Shown here piece by piece: positions 28,176 to 36,379 of a DNA stretch of 64,000 bases. The stretch's first letter is position 1, and every line of letters starts with the position of its first letter. This stretch comes from Telmatospirillum siberiense (lineage in GTDB: Bacteria > Pseudomonadota > Alphaproteobacteria > Rhodospirillales > Magnetospirillaceae), in assembly GCF_002845745.1 (NCBI RefSeq), contig NZ_PIUM01000001.1:372001-436000 (forward strand). The letters are read 5' to 3'. Made by a program: the position numbers and the translations under genes. The notes under the pieces are model-generated. The model did no database searches. It had not been told where the DNA came from and saw only the letters and a list, made by a program, of their open reading frames with translations.

Positions 28176-29876
28176 ATGACCCTGCCGACGGTCGGTACCC
28201 GGACACTGTTCTTCACCGGCAAGGGGGGCGTCGGCAAGACCTCGCTGTCCTGCGCCACCGGGCTGGCTTTGGTCCATTCCGGAAAACGGGTACTGATCGT
28301 CAGTACCGATCCGGCTTCCAACCTGGACGAGGTGCTGGGTACTCCGCTGACGGGGGCGCCGACGCCGATTGCCGATGCGCCGGGTCTTTATGCTCTGAAC
28401 ATCGACCCCGAGGTTGCCGCCCGCGACTACCGGGAACGCGTGGTCGGACCTTATCGCGGGGTGCTGCCGGCGGCGGCCATCGCCAGCATGGAAGAACAAT
28501 TCTCAGGAGCCTGCACGGTGGAAATCGCCGCCTTCGACGCATTCGCCAAACTGTTGGGCGATCCTTCCGCGACGATCGGCTTCGATCACATCATCTTCGA
28601 TACGGCTCCCACCGGGCATACCCTGCGCCTGCTGACCCTGCCTTCCGCCTGGACCGATTTCATCGCCTCCTCGACCGGCGGCGCCTCGTGCCTGGGACCC
28701 CTGGCCGGGCTGGAAAAGCAGAAAGCGCTCTATGCCGCCACCGTCACCCGGCTTTCCGATCCGGCGGCAACCACGGTGATTCTGGTCAGCCGTGCGGAGC
28801 GATCCTCCCTACGCGAAGCGGAGCGGACTCGCGGCGAACTGGTCGAATTGGGGGTCACCAATCTGCGCCTCGCCCTGAACGGCATGTTCACGGCGATTGC
28901 CCCCGGCGATGCCGTCGCCGACGCCTTGACCGCCCGGGGGCGGGATGCCGTCGCCGCTATGCCGGTCGGTCTGGCGAGACTGCCACGCACCGAGACGCCG
29001 TTCCTGCCCAGGGGGACGGTCGGTCTTGAGGCGTTGCGCGATATGGTCCGATCGAAAGCCGGTGATGTTCCTGCCGCTTCTCCTGTGAAACTTGGGGCGC
29101 TTCCACCCGATCTGGAGAGCTTGGTGGCGGATATCGCCAAGGTCGGACGGGGCGTCATCATGACCATGGGCAAGGGCGGCGTCGGCAAGACCACTGTCGC
29201 CGCCTCCATCGCCATGTCCTTGGCGCGGCGGGGTCATCGGGTGACGCTTTCGACGACCGATCCGGCCGCGCATGTCGTCGATGCCGTCGGTGAGGATGTG
29301 CCGGGTTTGACGGTGACCCGTATCGATCCGGAACAGGAGATCGCCAACTATCGGACTGAGGTTCTGGCAAAAGCGGGCGTTGGCCTCGATGCTGCCGGCC
29401 GTGCCATGCTGGAAGAGGATCTGCGCTCGCCCTGTACTGAGGAAATAGCGGTTTTCCGCGCTTTTGCCGACACCGTCGACGAAGGCCGGGACCAGTTCGT
29501 GGTGTTGGACACCGCCCCCACCGGCCATACGATCCTGTTGTTGGACGCGGCCGAGGCCTATCACCGCGAAGTGCTGCGCAGCGAACTGGATATGCCGGAC
29601 GCCGTTCGAAATCTTCTCCCCCGGTTGCGTGACCCGGTCTTCACCAAAACGATCATCGTCACGCTGGCGGAAGCGACACCGGTTCACGAGGCGGAGCGCC
29701 TGCAACATGACCTGGCGCGCGCGGGGATTTCTCCATTTGCCTGGGTGATCAATCAAAGCCTGCTGGCCAGCGGCACCCGCGATCCTCAACTCGCCGAGAG
29801 GGGCCGCTATGAAATTCCCTTCATTGATCGCGTCGCATCCGCCTGTCGCACCGTTTTGATCGCATGGAAGGCCTGA
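28176..29876 (+). CDS. arsA: arsenite-stimulated ATPase ArsA (two-domain form)
   Basis: The 566-residue protein is a tandem duplication: each half has a P-loop (FTGKGGVGKTS and MGKGGVGKTT) and the signal motif DTAPTGHT. Metalloid-binding cysteines appear in SCLGPL, CTVEIAAF and CTEEIAVF. ArsA couples ATP hydrolysis to arsenite export through the permease encoded upstream. The operon ends here, with a convergent regulator gene beginning 12 bases on. Confidence 0.94.
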   Translation: MTLPTVGTRTLFFTGKGGVGKTSLSCATGLALVHSGKRVLIVSTDPASNLDEVLGTPLTGAPTPIADAPGLYALNIDPEVAARDYRERVVGPYRGVLPAAAIASMEEQFSGACTVEIAAFDAFAKLLGDPSATIGFDHIIFDTAPTGHTLRLLTLPSAWTDFIASSTGGASCLGPLAGLEKQKALYAATVTRLSDPAATTVILVSRAERSSLREAERTRGELVELGVTNLRLALNGMFTAIAPGDAVADALTARGRDAVAAMPVGLARLPRTETPFLPRGTVGLEALRDMVRSKAGDVPAASPVKLGALPPDLESLVADIAKVGRGVIMTMGKGGVGKTTVAASIAMSLARRGHRVTLSTTDPAAHVVDAVGEDVPGLTVTRIDPEQEIANYRTEVLAKAGVGLDAAGRAMLEEDLRSPCTEEIAVFRAFADTVDEGRDQFVVLDTAPTGHTILLLDAAEAYHREVLRSELDMPDAVRNLLPRLRDPVFTKTIIVTLAEATPVHEAERLQHDLARAGISPFAWVINQSLLASGTRDPQLAERGRYEIPFIDRVASACRTVLIAWKA

Positions 29877-29888
29877 TTCTTTCGGCCC

Positions 29889-30710
29889 TCAGCCTTTTTC
29901 CCGGCCGAGCGACGGCGGCAGTTCGGTGGTTTCGGTGGAGGCCAACTGCGCCTTCGATGCCATCCGATGGAGCGACGTCTCCAGCCGGTCATTGGCCTTT
30001 TGCATTTCGTCGAGGAATTCGCGGACCAGCGCGATGTGGGTATGGGCCGCCGTCCGCGCGGCGTCGGGCGAGCCGGCCATGATGGCCTCGTAGATGGCGC
30101 GATGCTGCTGGGCGTTCAGTTCGTGGTAGCCGGTGCGCGGATGCAGGCGTCCCCGGTTATGAATGACGTCGTTGCGAAGCAGGCCCGACATTCCGCGCAT
30201 CACATGCAGGATGGTCATGTTGTGACAGGCTTCGTAGATGGATAGATGAAAGTCGGCATCGGCTTGCGCCTCGGCCCCGGCATCGGATTGCTTGTGCAGT
30301 TCCATCAGCCGTTCGAAGCAATGGGCGATATTGTCGCGATCGACGCTGGTGGCCCGCAACGCCGCGAAATAAGTCGCCTCGCGCTCGATGATCAGACGGA
30401 ACTCGAGGTAATCGTCGAAGCGCTCGGGGCGCCCCTCGTAAAGAGCGGTGAGCGAGGTCGAGTTTCCCTCCGCGGTCGGATCCGCCACGTGCAGTCCATC
30501 CCGCTGCATCTGCAGAAGCCCTTCGGAATCGAGCTTGGCCAGCGCACTGCGTACGGTCGGTCGCGATGTGTCGAAACGTTCCGCCAGTTCTCTTTCCGAC
30601 GGTATGCGGGTGCCGGGTGGAAGCGCGCCCTCATAGATCAGGTCGCGGATCTGGTCGGCAATCGCATCGGAAAGACGTGGCGGGCGCACAGCCTGGAAGA
30701 CCATGGCCAA
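29889..30710 (-). CDS. FadR-subfamily GntR regulator, probable LldR/PdhR-like
   Basis: The 273-residue protein has a winged helix (about 15-75; RFDTSRPTVRSALAKLDSEG) and an FCD domain with histidine ligands (HLSIYEACHN and later HRAIYEAI). LldR, PdhR and GlcC, which respond to lactate, pyruvate or glycolate, share this build. It is divergent from the D-lactate-type dehydrogenase at 31208, suggesting it controls that gene and itself. Confidence 0.88.
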   Translation of the reverse strand: MAMVFQAVRPPRLSDAIADQIRDLIYEGALPPGTRIPSERELAERFDTSRPTVRSALAKLDSEGLLQMQRDGLHVADPTAEGNSTSLTALYEGRPERFDDYLEFRLIIEREATYFAALRATSVDRDNIAHCFERLMELHKQSDAGAEAQADADFHLSIYEACHNMTILHVMRGMSGLLRNDVIHNRGRLHPRTGYHELNAQQHRAIYEAIMAGSPDAARTAAHTHIALVREFLDEMQKANDRLETSLHRMASKAQLASTETTELPPSLGREKG

Positions 30711-30798
30711 AACCTTGCTTTGCTAATATTCCCAAGAGCATAGCATTTGTACACCGAACATCACAATGGATGATCCGTTTTCCTCGCGCCATCTTCAG

Positions 30799-31029
30799 TG
30801 GATAACTCTTTTTCACACTTTTCATCTTTCCTGTTCGCTGAGACGCTGGCTTTCCCCGCCCAGGCCGGCCCGCCGCTCATCGGGAGGGTTTTGCCCGTGA
30901 GGGGCAGGCGGATGAAAATAGACTTCGGCGGGGATTTCCATCGTGGAATTGGTCAGGGAACAATTCCTGGATCGGACTGAGAGAAAGTTTTTTGTCAGTG
31001 GCAATTTTAGTGGTAAAAAGAGTTATCCA
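30799..31029. repeat. 231-bp interval bounded by 15-bp perfect inverted repeats
   Basis: TGGATAACTCTTTTT at 30799-30813 is exactly inverted at 31015-31029; allowing one mismatch the match extends to 18 bp (30796-31032). The interval has no gene. No target-site duplication is obvious. It may be a degenerate MITE or a pair of regulatory sites in the divergent promoter region. Confidence 0.65.
30945..30967. promoter_or_regulatory. candidate operator for the FadR-family regulator
   Basis: GGAATTG and CAATTCC are exact inverted 7-bp arms separated by nine bases. The AATTGG half resembles the half-site bound by PdhR/LldR-type regulators (AATTGGT). It lies between the regulator gene and the dehydrogenase gene. 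Confidence 0.45.
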
Positions 31030-31207
31030 TTGCGTTGCGTGGGGCATCAAAAAAGGGGAGTTCCCGCCGTCGCATGGTCAAAAAAACATGCTCCGTTCGG
31101 GTTTCACGACGGTCGCCACCAGGGAGGAGGGGCCTTCCGCGACACCTTGAATCGAGGGCGCTGATTTTCCGGCTTTTCCGGAGAATCGATCAGGGAGCCC
31201 AGACACC

Positions 31208-34054
31208 ATGTCGTCCACTCTTCGTGTCCTGCCTTCGCCTTCCGCCGATGTTTATGCCGAGTTGGGTCAAGCGCTCAGACGCCTGATTCCGGCGGAACGT
31301 CTGGTTACAGATCCCTTGCGCTTGCTGGCCTATGGCACCGATGCGAGCCTTTACCGCCTGATCCCGAAAATCGTCGTGCGGGCGGAAACCGAGCAGGAGG
31401 TCCGCGACGTACTGGCCTGCTGCCGCCGCTATCATGCGCCGGTCACCTTCCGTGCCGCGGGGACCAGCCTGTCGGGGCAGGCGATCACCGATTCGGTGCT
31501 GATCACCTTGAGCGACAACTGGACCGGCATTTCGGTGGAGAACGGCGGCGAGACGATCCGCCTGCAGCCCGGTGTGATCGGGGCTCACGCCAATCGTCGG
31601 CTGGTGCCCTATTCCCGCAAGATCGGTCCGGATCCGGCGTCGATCGACGCGGCCAAGATCGGCGGCATCGCGGCCAACAACGCCAGCGGCATGTGTTGCG
31701 GCACCCACGAAAACAGCTATCAGACCGTGCAGTCGATGCGCATCGTCCTGGCCGACGGGACGCTGCTCGATACGGCCGACAAGGCCAGCCGGGCCGCTTT
31801 CCAGAAAAGCCACGGCGTCCTGCTCGACAAGCTGTCGCAGCTTTCCAGGAACCTGAAGGCGAACGGTCCCCTGGCCGAAAGGGTGCGCCACAAGTACCGC
31901 ATCAAGAACACCACCGGCTACAGCCTGAACGCCCTGGTGGATTTCGAAGATCCCATCGACATTTTACAGCATCTGCTGATCGGCTCGGAAGGCACCCTGG
32001 CCTTCATTTCCGAGATCACCTACCGCACCGTCGTCGATCTTCCGAAAAAGGCCAGCGCGCTGGCGGTCTTTCCTGACATCGGCGAGGCTTGCCGGACGGT
32101 GCCGCTGCTGAAGAAGACCCCGGTCGCGGCGGTCGAGCTTCTCGATTCCCCGGCGATGCGGGCGGTGGAGGACAAGCCCGGCATGCCGAAGAGCATCGTC
32201 GGGACGCCGGACGGCGCCGCCGCCCTGCTGATCGAAACCCGCGCCGCCGACGAGGAGACGCTGAAAGCCAATATGGCGGCGATCTCCGCCGTTCTCGACA
32301 AGGCGACGACCCTGTCGCCGCCGATCTTCTCGACCGATCCGAAGGAGACGGCCATCTTCTGGAACGTCCGCAAGGGCGTGTTCCCGGCCGTGGCGGCGAT
32401 CCGTCCGCCGGGCAGCACGGTGATCATCGAGGACGTCGCCTTCAAGATCGAGGATCTGGCCGCCGGCGTGCTCGATCTTCAGGACCTGTTCGACAAGCAC
32501 GGCTATGTGGGCTGTTGCATCTACGGCCATGCCCTCGACGGCAACATGCATTTCGTCATCTATCACGACTTCTCGATCCCCAGCGAGCTTGAGCGCTACC
32601 GTAAATTCATCGAAGCCGTCTGCGACATGGTGGTGAAGAAGTACGACGGCTCGTTGAAGGCCGAGCATGGGACCGGCCGCAACATGGCTCCCTTCGTCGA
32701 ACTGGAATGGGGCGAGGCGGCCTATCAGTTGATGGTCGAGATCAAAAGCCTGCTCGATCCCGAAAACATGTTGAACCCCGGTGTGGTGCTGAACGACGAC
32801 GCATCCATCTTCACCAAGAACCTGAAACCCATGCCGACGACCAGTCCGCTGATCGACGCCTGCATGGAATGCGGTTTCTGCGAGCCGCAATGTCCCTCGA
32901 ACGGATTGACGCTGACCCCCCGCCAGCGCATCGCCGGCTGGCGCGAGGTCAACCGGCTGGCCAAGGTGGGCGCCGATCCGGCCCAGCAGGCCGACCTGCG
33001 CAAGCGTTACGCCTATGACGGAACCAGGACCTGTGCCGCCTGTGGCCTGTGTTCGACCGTCTGCCCGATGGGCATCAATACCGGAAAACTGATCAAGTCG
33101 CTCAGGACCGAGGACTGGAGCGGTTTCGGCAAGGCGGTGGGCAGTTGGACGTCCAGGAATTACGGCTCCATGCTGGCTCTTTCCGGTCCGGGCCTGGCGG
33201 CCGTGGGGGTGGCCCGCGCCCTCGTCGGCAACAAGGGTTTCGATGGTCTCGCCGGCGCCGCCCGCAAGGTGAGCGGTGGCCTGGTGCCGAAGGTTACCCA
33301 CAATGTGCCGACGCGGATCTCCTACAAGCCGAGGGACTCGGTCGTCGCCGGACGGAAAGTCGTCTATCTGCCGAGTTGCGCCACCCGGTCGATGGGACCC
33401 GCCGGTGACGATCCGGTTCGTGAATCGGTGCCGGAGGTGTTTCAGCGGCTGATGGAGAAGGTCGGCTTCCAGGTGATCTACCCGAAGAATCTCGGTGGCC
33501 TGTGTTGCGGCCAGCCCTGGGATACGCAAGGGCTCAAGGACGTCGCCGACGCCAAGGCCGCCGAACTGGAAGCGGCGTTGTTCGCCGCCAGTGATGGCGG
33601 AAAACTGCCGATCGTCTCGGACACCAGCACCTGCAGCTATCGCATGAAGGAATATCTGGGCGATCGGTTGAAGCTGCGCGACGTGGTGGATTTCCTGCAT
33701 GACGAGGTCCTGCCCAAGCTCAATGTTCAGAAAAAGCAGGGGACCGTCATGCTGCATCTGAACTGTGGGGCGAAGAAGATGGGGCTGGAAGGCAAGCTGG
33801 TCGCCATCGCCAAGGCCTGCGCCGAGACGGTGATCCAGCCCGAGCAAATGACCTGCTGCGGCTTCGCCGGCATGTGGGGGTTCACCACGCCGGAGCTGAA
33901 CGAGCATGCGACCCGGCATCTGGCGAAGCAGGTGCCGCACGATTGTCACGACGGCTATTCCTCCAACCGGACCTGCGAGATCGGCTTGGCCGATCAGGCT
34001 GGCATTCCCTACCGGTCTATCGTGCATCTGGTCGCGAAAGCGACCGGGGCGTGA
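31208..34054 (+). CDS. FAD- and 4Fe-4S-containing D-lactate-type dehydrogenase, second copy
   Basis: The 948-residue protein repeats the layout of the gene at 2052: FAD-binding domain (about 50-190), FAD-oxidase C-terminal domain, two 4Fe-4S motifs (CMECGFCEPQCP and CAACGLCSTVCP) and two CCG motifs (GLCCGQPW and TCCGFAG). It should oxidise D-lactate or a near relative and reduce quinone. Here the divergent neighbour is an LldR/PdhR-type regulator, making D-lactate the better guess for this copy. A strong terminator follows at 34111. No lactate permease is adjacent. Confidence 0.9.
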   Translation: MSSTLRVLPSPSADVYAELGQALRRLIPAERLVTDPLRLLAYGTDASLYRLIPKIVVRAETEQEVRDVLACCRRYHAPVTFRAAGTSLSGQAITDSVLITLSDNWTGISVENGGETIRLQPGVIGAHANRRLVPYSRKIGPDPASIDAAKIGGIAANNASGMCCGTHENSYQTVQSMRIVLADGTLLDTADKASRAAFQKSHGVLLDKLSQLSRNLKANGPLAERVRHKYRIKNTTGYSLNALVDFEDPIDILQHLLIGSEGTLAFISEITYRTVVDLPKKASALAVFPDIGEACRTVPLLKKTPVAAVELLDSPAMRAVEDKPGMPKSIVGTPDGAAALLIETRAADEETLKANMAAISAVLDKATTLSPPIFSTDPKETAIFWNVRKGVFPAVAAIRPPGSTVIIEDVAFKIEDLAAGVLDLQDLFDKHGYVGCCIYGHALDGNMHFVIYHDFSIPSELERYRKFIEAVCDMVVKKYDGSLKAEHGTGRNMAPFVELEWGEAAYQLMVEIKSLLDPENMLNPGVVLNDDASIFTKNLKPMPTTSPLIDACMECGFCEPQCPSNGLTLTPRQRIAGWREVNRLAKVGADPAQQADLRKRYAYDGTRTCAACGLCSTVCPMGINTGKLIKSLRTEDWSGFGKAVGSWTSRNYGSMLALSGPGLAAVGVARALVGNKGFDGLAGAARKVSGGLVPKVTHNVPTRISYKPRDSVVAGRKVVYLPSCATRSMGPAGDDPVRESVPEVFQRLMEKVGFQVIYPKNLGGLCCGQPWDTQGLKDVADAKAAELEAALFAASDGGKLPIVSDTSTCSYRMKEYLGDRLKLRDVVDFLHDEVLPKLNVQKKQGTVMLHLNCGAKKMGLEGKLVAIAKACAETVIQPEQMTCCGFAGMWGFTTPELNEHATRHLAKQVPHDCHDGYSSNRTCEIGLADQAGIPYRSIVHLVAKATGA

Positions 34055-34110
34055 TCGACCGTCCACCTCCTGTCGATCACCGCTGATCGAGAGGGCCTTC
34101 GATAAACTTT

Positions 34111-34145
34111 CCCGCGAGGGGGCTTTCCCTCGCGGGAGTTTTTTT
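34111..34145 (+). terminator. Rho-independent terminator after the dehydrogenase gene
   Basis: Perfect 10-bp stem CCCGCGAGGG/CCCTCGCGGG with a six-base loop, followed by AG and seven T residues. Confidence 0.93.
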
Positions 34146-34342
34146 GCACCCGGCATGGGCGGCCGCGCTGACGCGAACGGTTCCGCTGACCATGTCCCGG
34201 AAAAGCCGCGTGTGTTCGATCGCTGTATCGAACGCGGTGACGAGGGGCTCCATGCGTGCAAGCAGTTCCAGGCCCACCGCCCAGCGCTGACAGGCACATC
34301 CGATCTCTTCCAAAAATGCCACGAAGGAGCTGAACTGTAGGC

Positions 34343-34447
34343 GCGCTGAAAATCCGCCTTGACGGGGCAACAACGATCTTTACCCTGAGCCGGCCCGAAG
34401 CAAGAAACGCCATCAACGTGGAAATGGCCGAGGCCCCCGCATTATAG
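34343..34447 (+). pseudogene. remnant of an enoyl-CoA hydratase/isomerase gene
   Basis: The frame starting at 34343 reads ALKIRLDGATTIFTLSRP and continues EARNAINVEMAEA before a TAG at 34445. This is the conserved first beta-strands of the crotonase fold (typical pattern I-x-L-x-RPEARNAL). There is no start codon, a TGA lies just upstream in frame, and nothing of the family continues after the TAG. It is therefore a fragment left by deletion. Confidence 0.7.
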
Positions 34448-34468
34448 CGCGGCACTTTTCCCGTTCAT

Positions 34469-34489
34469 TGTACCTGCCGTACACCTATC
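34469..34489 (+). promoter_or_regulatory. palindrome and CTATC half-site before the B12-protein gene
   Basis: TGTAC-CTGCC-GTACA (34469-34483) is a perfect inverted repeat with five-base spacer, immediately followed by CTATC (34485-34489), the half-site seen as palindromes before the next two transcription starts. It lies 30-50 bases before the GTG start at 34519. Confidence 0.5.
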
Positions 34490-34518
34490 CTTGTCTGGAA
34501 TTTTGGCAGAGAGGCAAT

Positions 34519-35562
34519 GTGAACTCGGTATTTATTGAAAAGGATGGTCGCAGACTGGCTGCTAATGCGGTCGAATTGTTCTATCGACGCTACTCTCCGG
34601 CCGAGCGTTATATCCCCGGCGCCCGGGAGAAATGTGCCGAGAACATGCTGATGCATCTGCGCTATTTGGATGCGGCGGAGTCTGTCGATAGTCAGTGTCT
34701 GCTGTTGGATTATCTGGTCTGGCTCAAGGGGCGGTTTTTTTATCTCGGGTTTTCCGCCGCCGATCTTCAGTCGTCTCTTCAATGTCTGGCCGATGCAATC
34801 GCCGCCGAGGGAAGTGTCCGCAGCGTCCGACAGGCGGATATGCTGCGCCGGGCACTCGCCGAACTTGATCAGCAGCCCTCGGAATTCTCTTCCCTGGCCT
34901 GCTCAGGCCCCCCGATCACCGGTGCGGCGATGCAATTTTTGTCGGCGTTGCTGGCTTGGGATCTGCGGACGGCGGAAAAATTGGTGATCGGGGCTGTCAA
35001 CGGTGGAGTAGCCATCCCATCCATCTATCTCGAAGTAATCGCGCCGGCCATGCACGAACTGGGGCGACTTTGGTATGCCGCACGAATCTCGGTGGAGCAG
35101 GAGCATTACGTATCATCTGCCGCGCAGGTGATCATGTCGCAACTTTATCCGCGCTTGTTTGCGGCGGAATGCAAGGGACCGGTGCTGGTTGCCATTTGCG
35201 CGGAGGGAGAACCCCATGAAATAGGTATGCGGATGGTGGCCGATCTGTTCCAACTGGAGGGATGGGACACCAAGTTCCTCGGCGCCAACGTGCCACCCGA
35301 AGCGGTCGTGGTGCTGGCGGACCAAGTCAGAGCGTCCGTGGTTGCCGTTTCGGCAATGATCGCCACCAACGTCCCCGCCGTTGCCGCACAGGTTATCATG
35401 TTACGTGCCGGACCAGGGGGGCGCGGACGAAAAATTCTGGTCGGGGGTTACCCTTTCAATGTGGACAAAGATCTGTGGCGACGCGTCGGGGCCGACGGCA
35501 CGGCGCCGGATGGTCGCCTCGCCGTGATGGAAGCGAATCGGTTGTTGGCGGGTGGCGAATGA
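34519..35562 (+). CDS. stand-alone B12-binding sensor with CarH-type Wx9EH cap
   Basis: This 347-residue cytoplasmic protein has a helical N-terminal part (about 1-130), a four-helix cap with W-YAARISVEQ-EH (about residues 178-189) and a Rossmann-type cobalamin domain with E-x-H-x-x-G (GEPHEIGMRM). Wx9EH caps are known from the light-sensing adenosylcobalamin repressor CarH, and the histidine is the usual cobalt ligand. No DNA-binding, methyltransferase or mutase domain is seen, so it is a sensor module acting through a partner, as AerR does. The GTG start at 34519 follows GAGAGG. The next gene, a LuxR-type HTH protein, overlaps by ATGA, making it the likely partner. Confidence 0.85.
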   Translation: MNSVFIEKDGRRLAANAVELFYRRYSPAERYIPGAREKCAENMLMHLRYLDAAESVDSQCLLLDYLVWLKGRFFYLGFSAADLQSSLQCLADAIAAEGSVRSVRQADMLRRALAELDQQPSEFSSLACSGPPITGAAMQFLSALLAWDLRTAEKLVIGAVNGGVAIPSIYLEVIAPAMHELGRLWYAARISVEQEHYVSSAAQVIMSQLYPRLFAAECKGPVLVAICAEGEPHEIGMRMVADLFQLEGWDTKFLGANVPPEAVVVLADQVRASVVAVSAMIATNVPAVAAQVIMLRAGPGGRGRKILVGGYPFNVDKDLWRRVGADGTAPDGRLAVMEANRLLAGGE

Positions 35563-36248
35563 CCCATCACACCACCGGGACCATTTTGCTCTGCGATCTC
35601 GATGGAATGCTCCTTGCCATTCCCACTGATGGCCTCGGCATCGCCGTGGATTTCACTATCGGTCGGTCGCTTGTTCAGCAAGTGGCGGAAACGGACGTTG
35701 CTGCGGCGCACGATTTCATCTTCGCCGTTCGCCGCCAAAGCATGGCGCTCAACTGGATGCTAGCCTTCGACCTGAAAGAGGGGCGAACGGTCCTTCAGGT
35801 CGATGGGAGCGTAATCAATGACGGCCTGGTTGTCATCGTCAGGCGGTTGGAGGTTGCCGGCTCCGATGTTTCGTTGGCGGCCATTGACGCCATCGGTGGG
35901 CTCAACAACAGGCTTATCAACCAGCAGAGAGAACTGGTTCGCGCCTCAATTGAGGCGGCAAGAGTTGCTGTGACCGACGGCATGGCCCACCCGGCGAAAC
36001 CATCCGCTGTCGAGTCCATCCAGGTGAATACGCCTATGGCGTCGAAACCGTTTTCCGTACGCGAAAATGAAGTCATTCCTTTATTTTTGGCCGGCTTCTC
36101 CAACCTGCGGATTGCTCAATACCTTGGAATTGAGGAATCTGCGGCAAAGGCGCGATTGCGCACTATCTATAGAAAGCTTGGTGTCGCCAGTCGTCCTCAG
36201 GCGATCATGGCGCTTCTCGCCCGAGATGGGCGCTTGACACCCAAGTGA
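35559..36248 (+). CDS. LuxR-type HTH protein with N-terminal PAS-like domain
   Basis: The 229-residue protein has an N-terminal alpha/beta region (about 5-105; opening ILLCDLDGMLLAI) that looks PAS-like, a short helical linker (NNRLINQQRELVRASIEAAR) and a C-terminal LuxR-type helix-turn-helix (about 165-225; LRIAQYLGIEESAAKARLR). There is no receiver domain. The start codon is inside the stop of the B12-protein gene, so the two are translationally coupled. The HTH is closely related to that of the next gene (shared LGIEE-A-KAR), so both may bind the same DNA sites. The PAS assignment is tentative. Confidence 0.75.
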   Translation: MTHHTTGTILLCDLDGMLLAIPTDGLGIAVDFTIGRSLVQQVAETDVAAAHDFIFAVRRQSMALNWMLAFDLKEGRTVLQVDGSVINDGLVVIVRRLEVAGSDVSLAAIDAIGGLNNRLINQQRELVRASIEAARVAVTDGMAHPAKPSAVESIQVNTPMASKPFSVRENEVIPLFLAGFSNLRIAQYLGIEESAAKARLRTIYRKLGVASRPQAIMALLARDGRLTPK

Positions 36249-36258
36249 CAATATCTTT

Positions 36259-36293
36259 CGATAGGATGATGGTGGGTATCTATCCATAGATAG
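36259..36293 (+). promoter_or_regulatory. CGATAGGATG box and CTATC-N4-GATAG palindrome
   Basis: CGATAGGATG (36259-36268) is repeated exactly at 37074-37083 before the receptor gene. CTATC (36280-36284) and GATAG (36289-36293) form a palindrome with a four-base spacer. They precede the LuxR-type gene at 36380 and are plausible binding sites for the two related HTH proteins. Confidence 0.6.
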
Positions 36294-36379
36294 GATTGTC
36301 GCACTACCACACTTAAAACGAATGTAACTATCGAGCGTTGGACAAGGTCCACGGGAGGCTACTGCCGTAAAGGTTTGGT

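Noticed and set aside
26624-28321. 565-residue minus-strand open frame across acr3 and arsD
   Set aside because: Opposite two clear ars genes, Gln/His/Arg-rich, no domain, no ribosome site.
30943-31164. 73-residue plus-strand frame upstream of the second dehydrogenase
   Set aside because: No ribosome site or conserved feature; it runs across the inverted-repeat interval and looks accidental.
31964-34297. 777-residue open frame on the minus strand
   Set aside because: It lies opposite the well-supported dehydrogenase gene, has low-complexity His/Arg/Gly-rich sequence and no recognisable domain; it exists because of the GC-rich codon pattern.
34077-34373. 98-residue minus-strand open frame after the dehydrogenase terminator
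   Set aside because: It reads through the terminator stem and overlaps the crotonase fragment; the helical middle is not recognisable. Could be another decayed gene, but unsupported.
34469-34483. TGTAC-N5-GTACA as a PpsR/CrtJ (TGT-N12-ACA) site
   Set aside because: Spacing between TGT and ACA is nine bases, not twelve, so the photosynthesis-regulator assignment does not hold; kept only as an unnamed palindrome.
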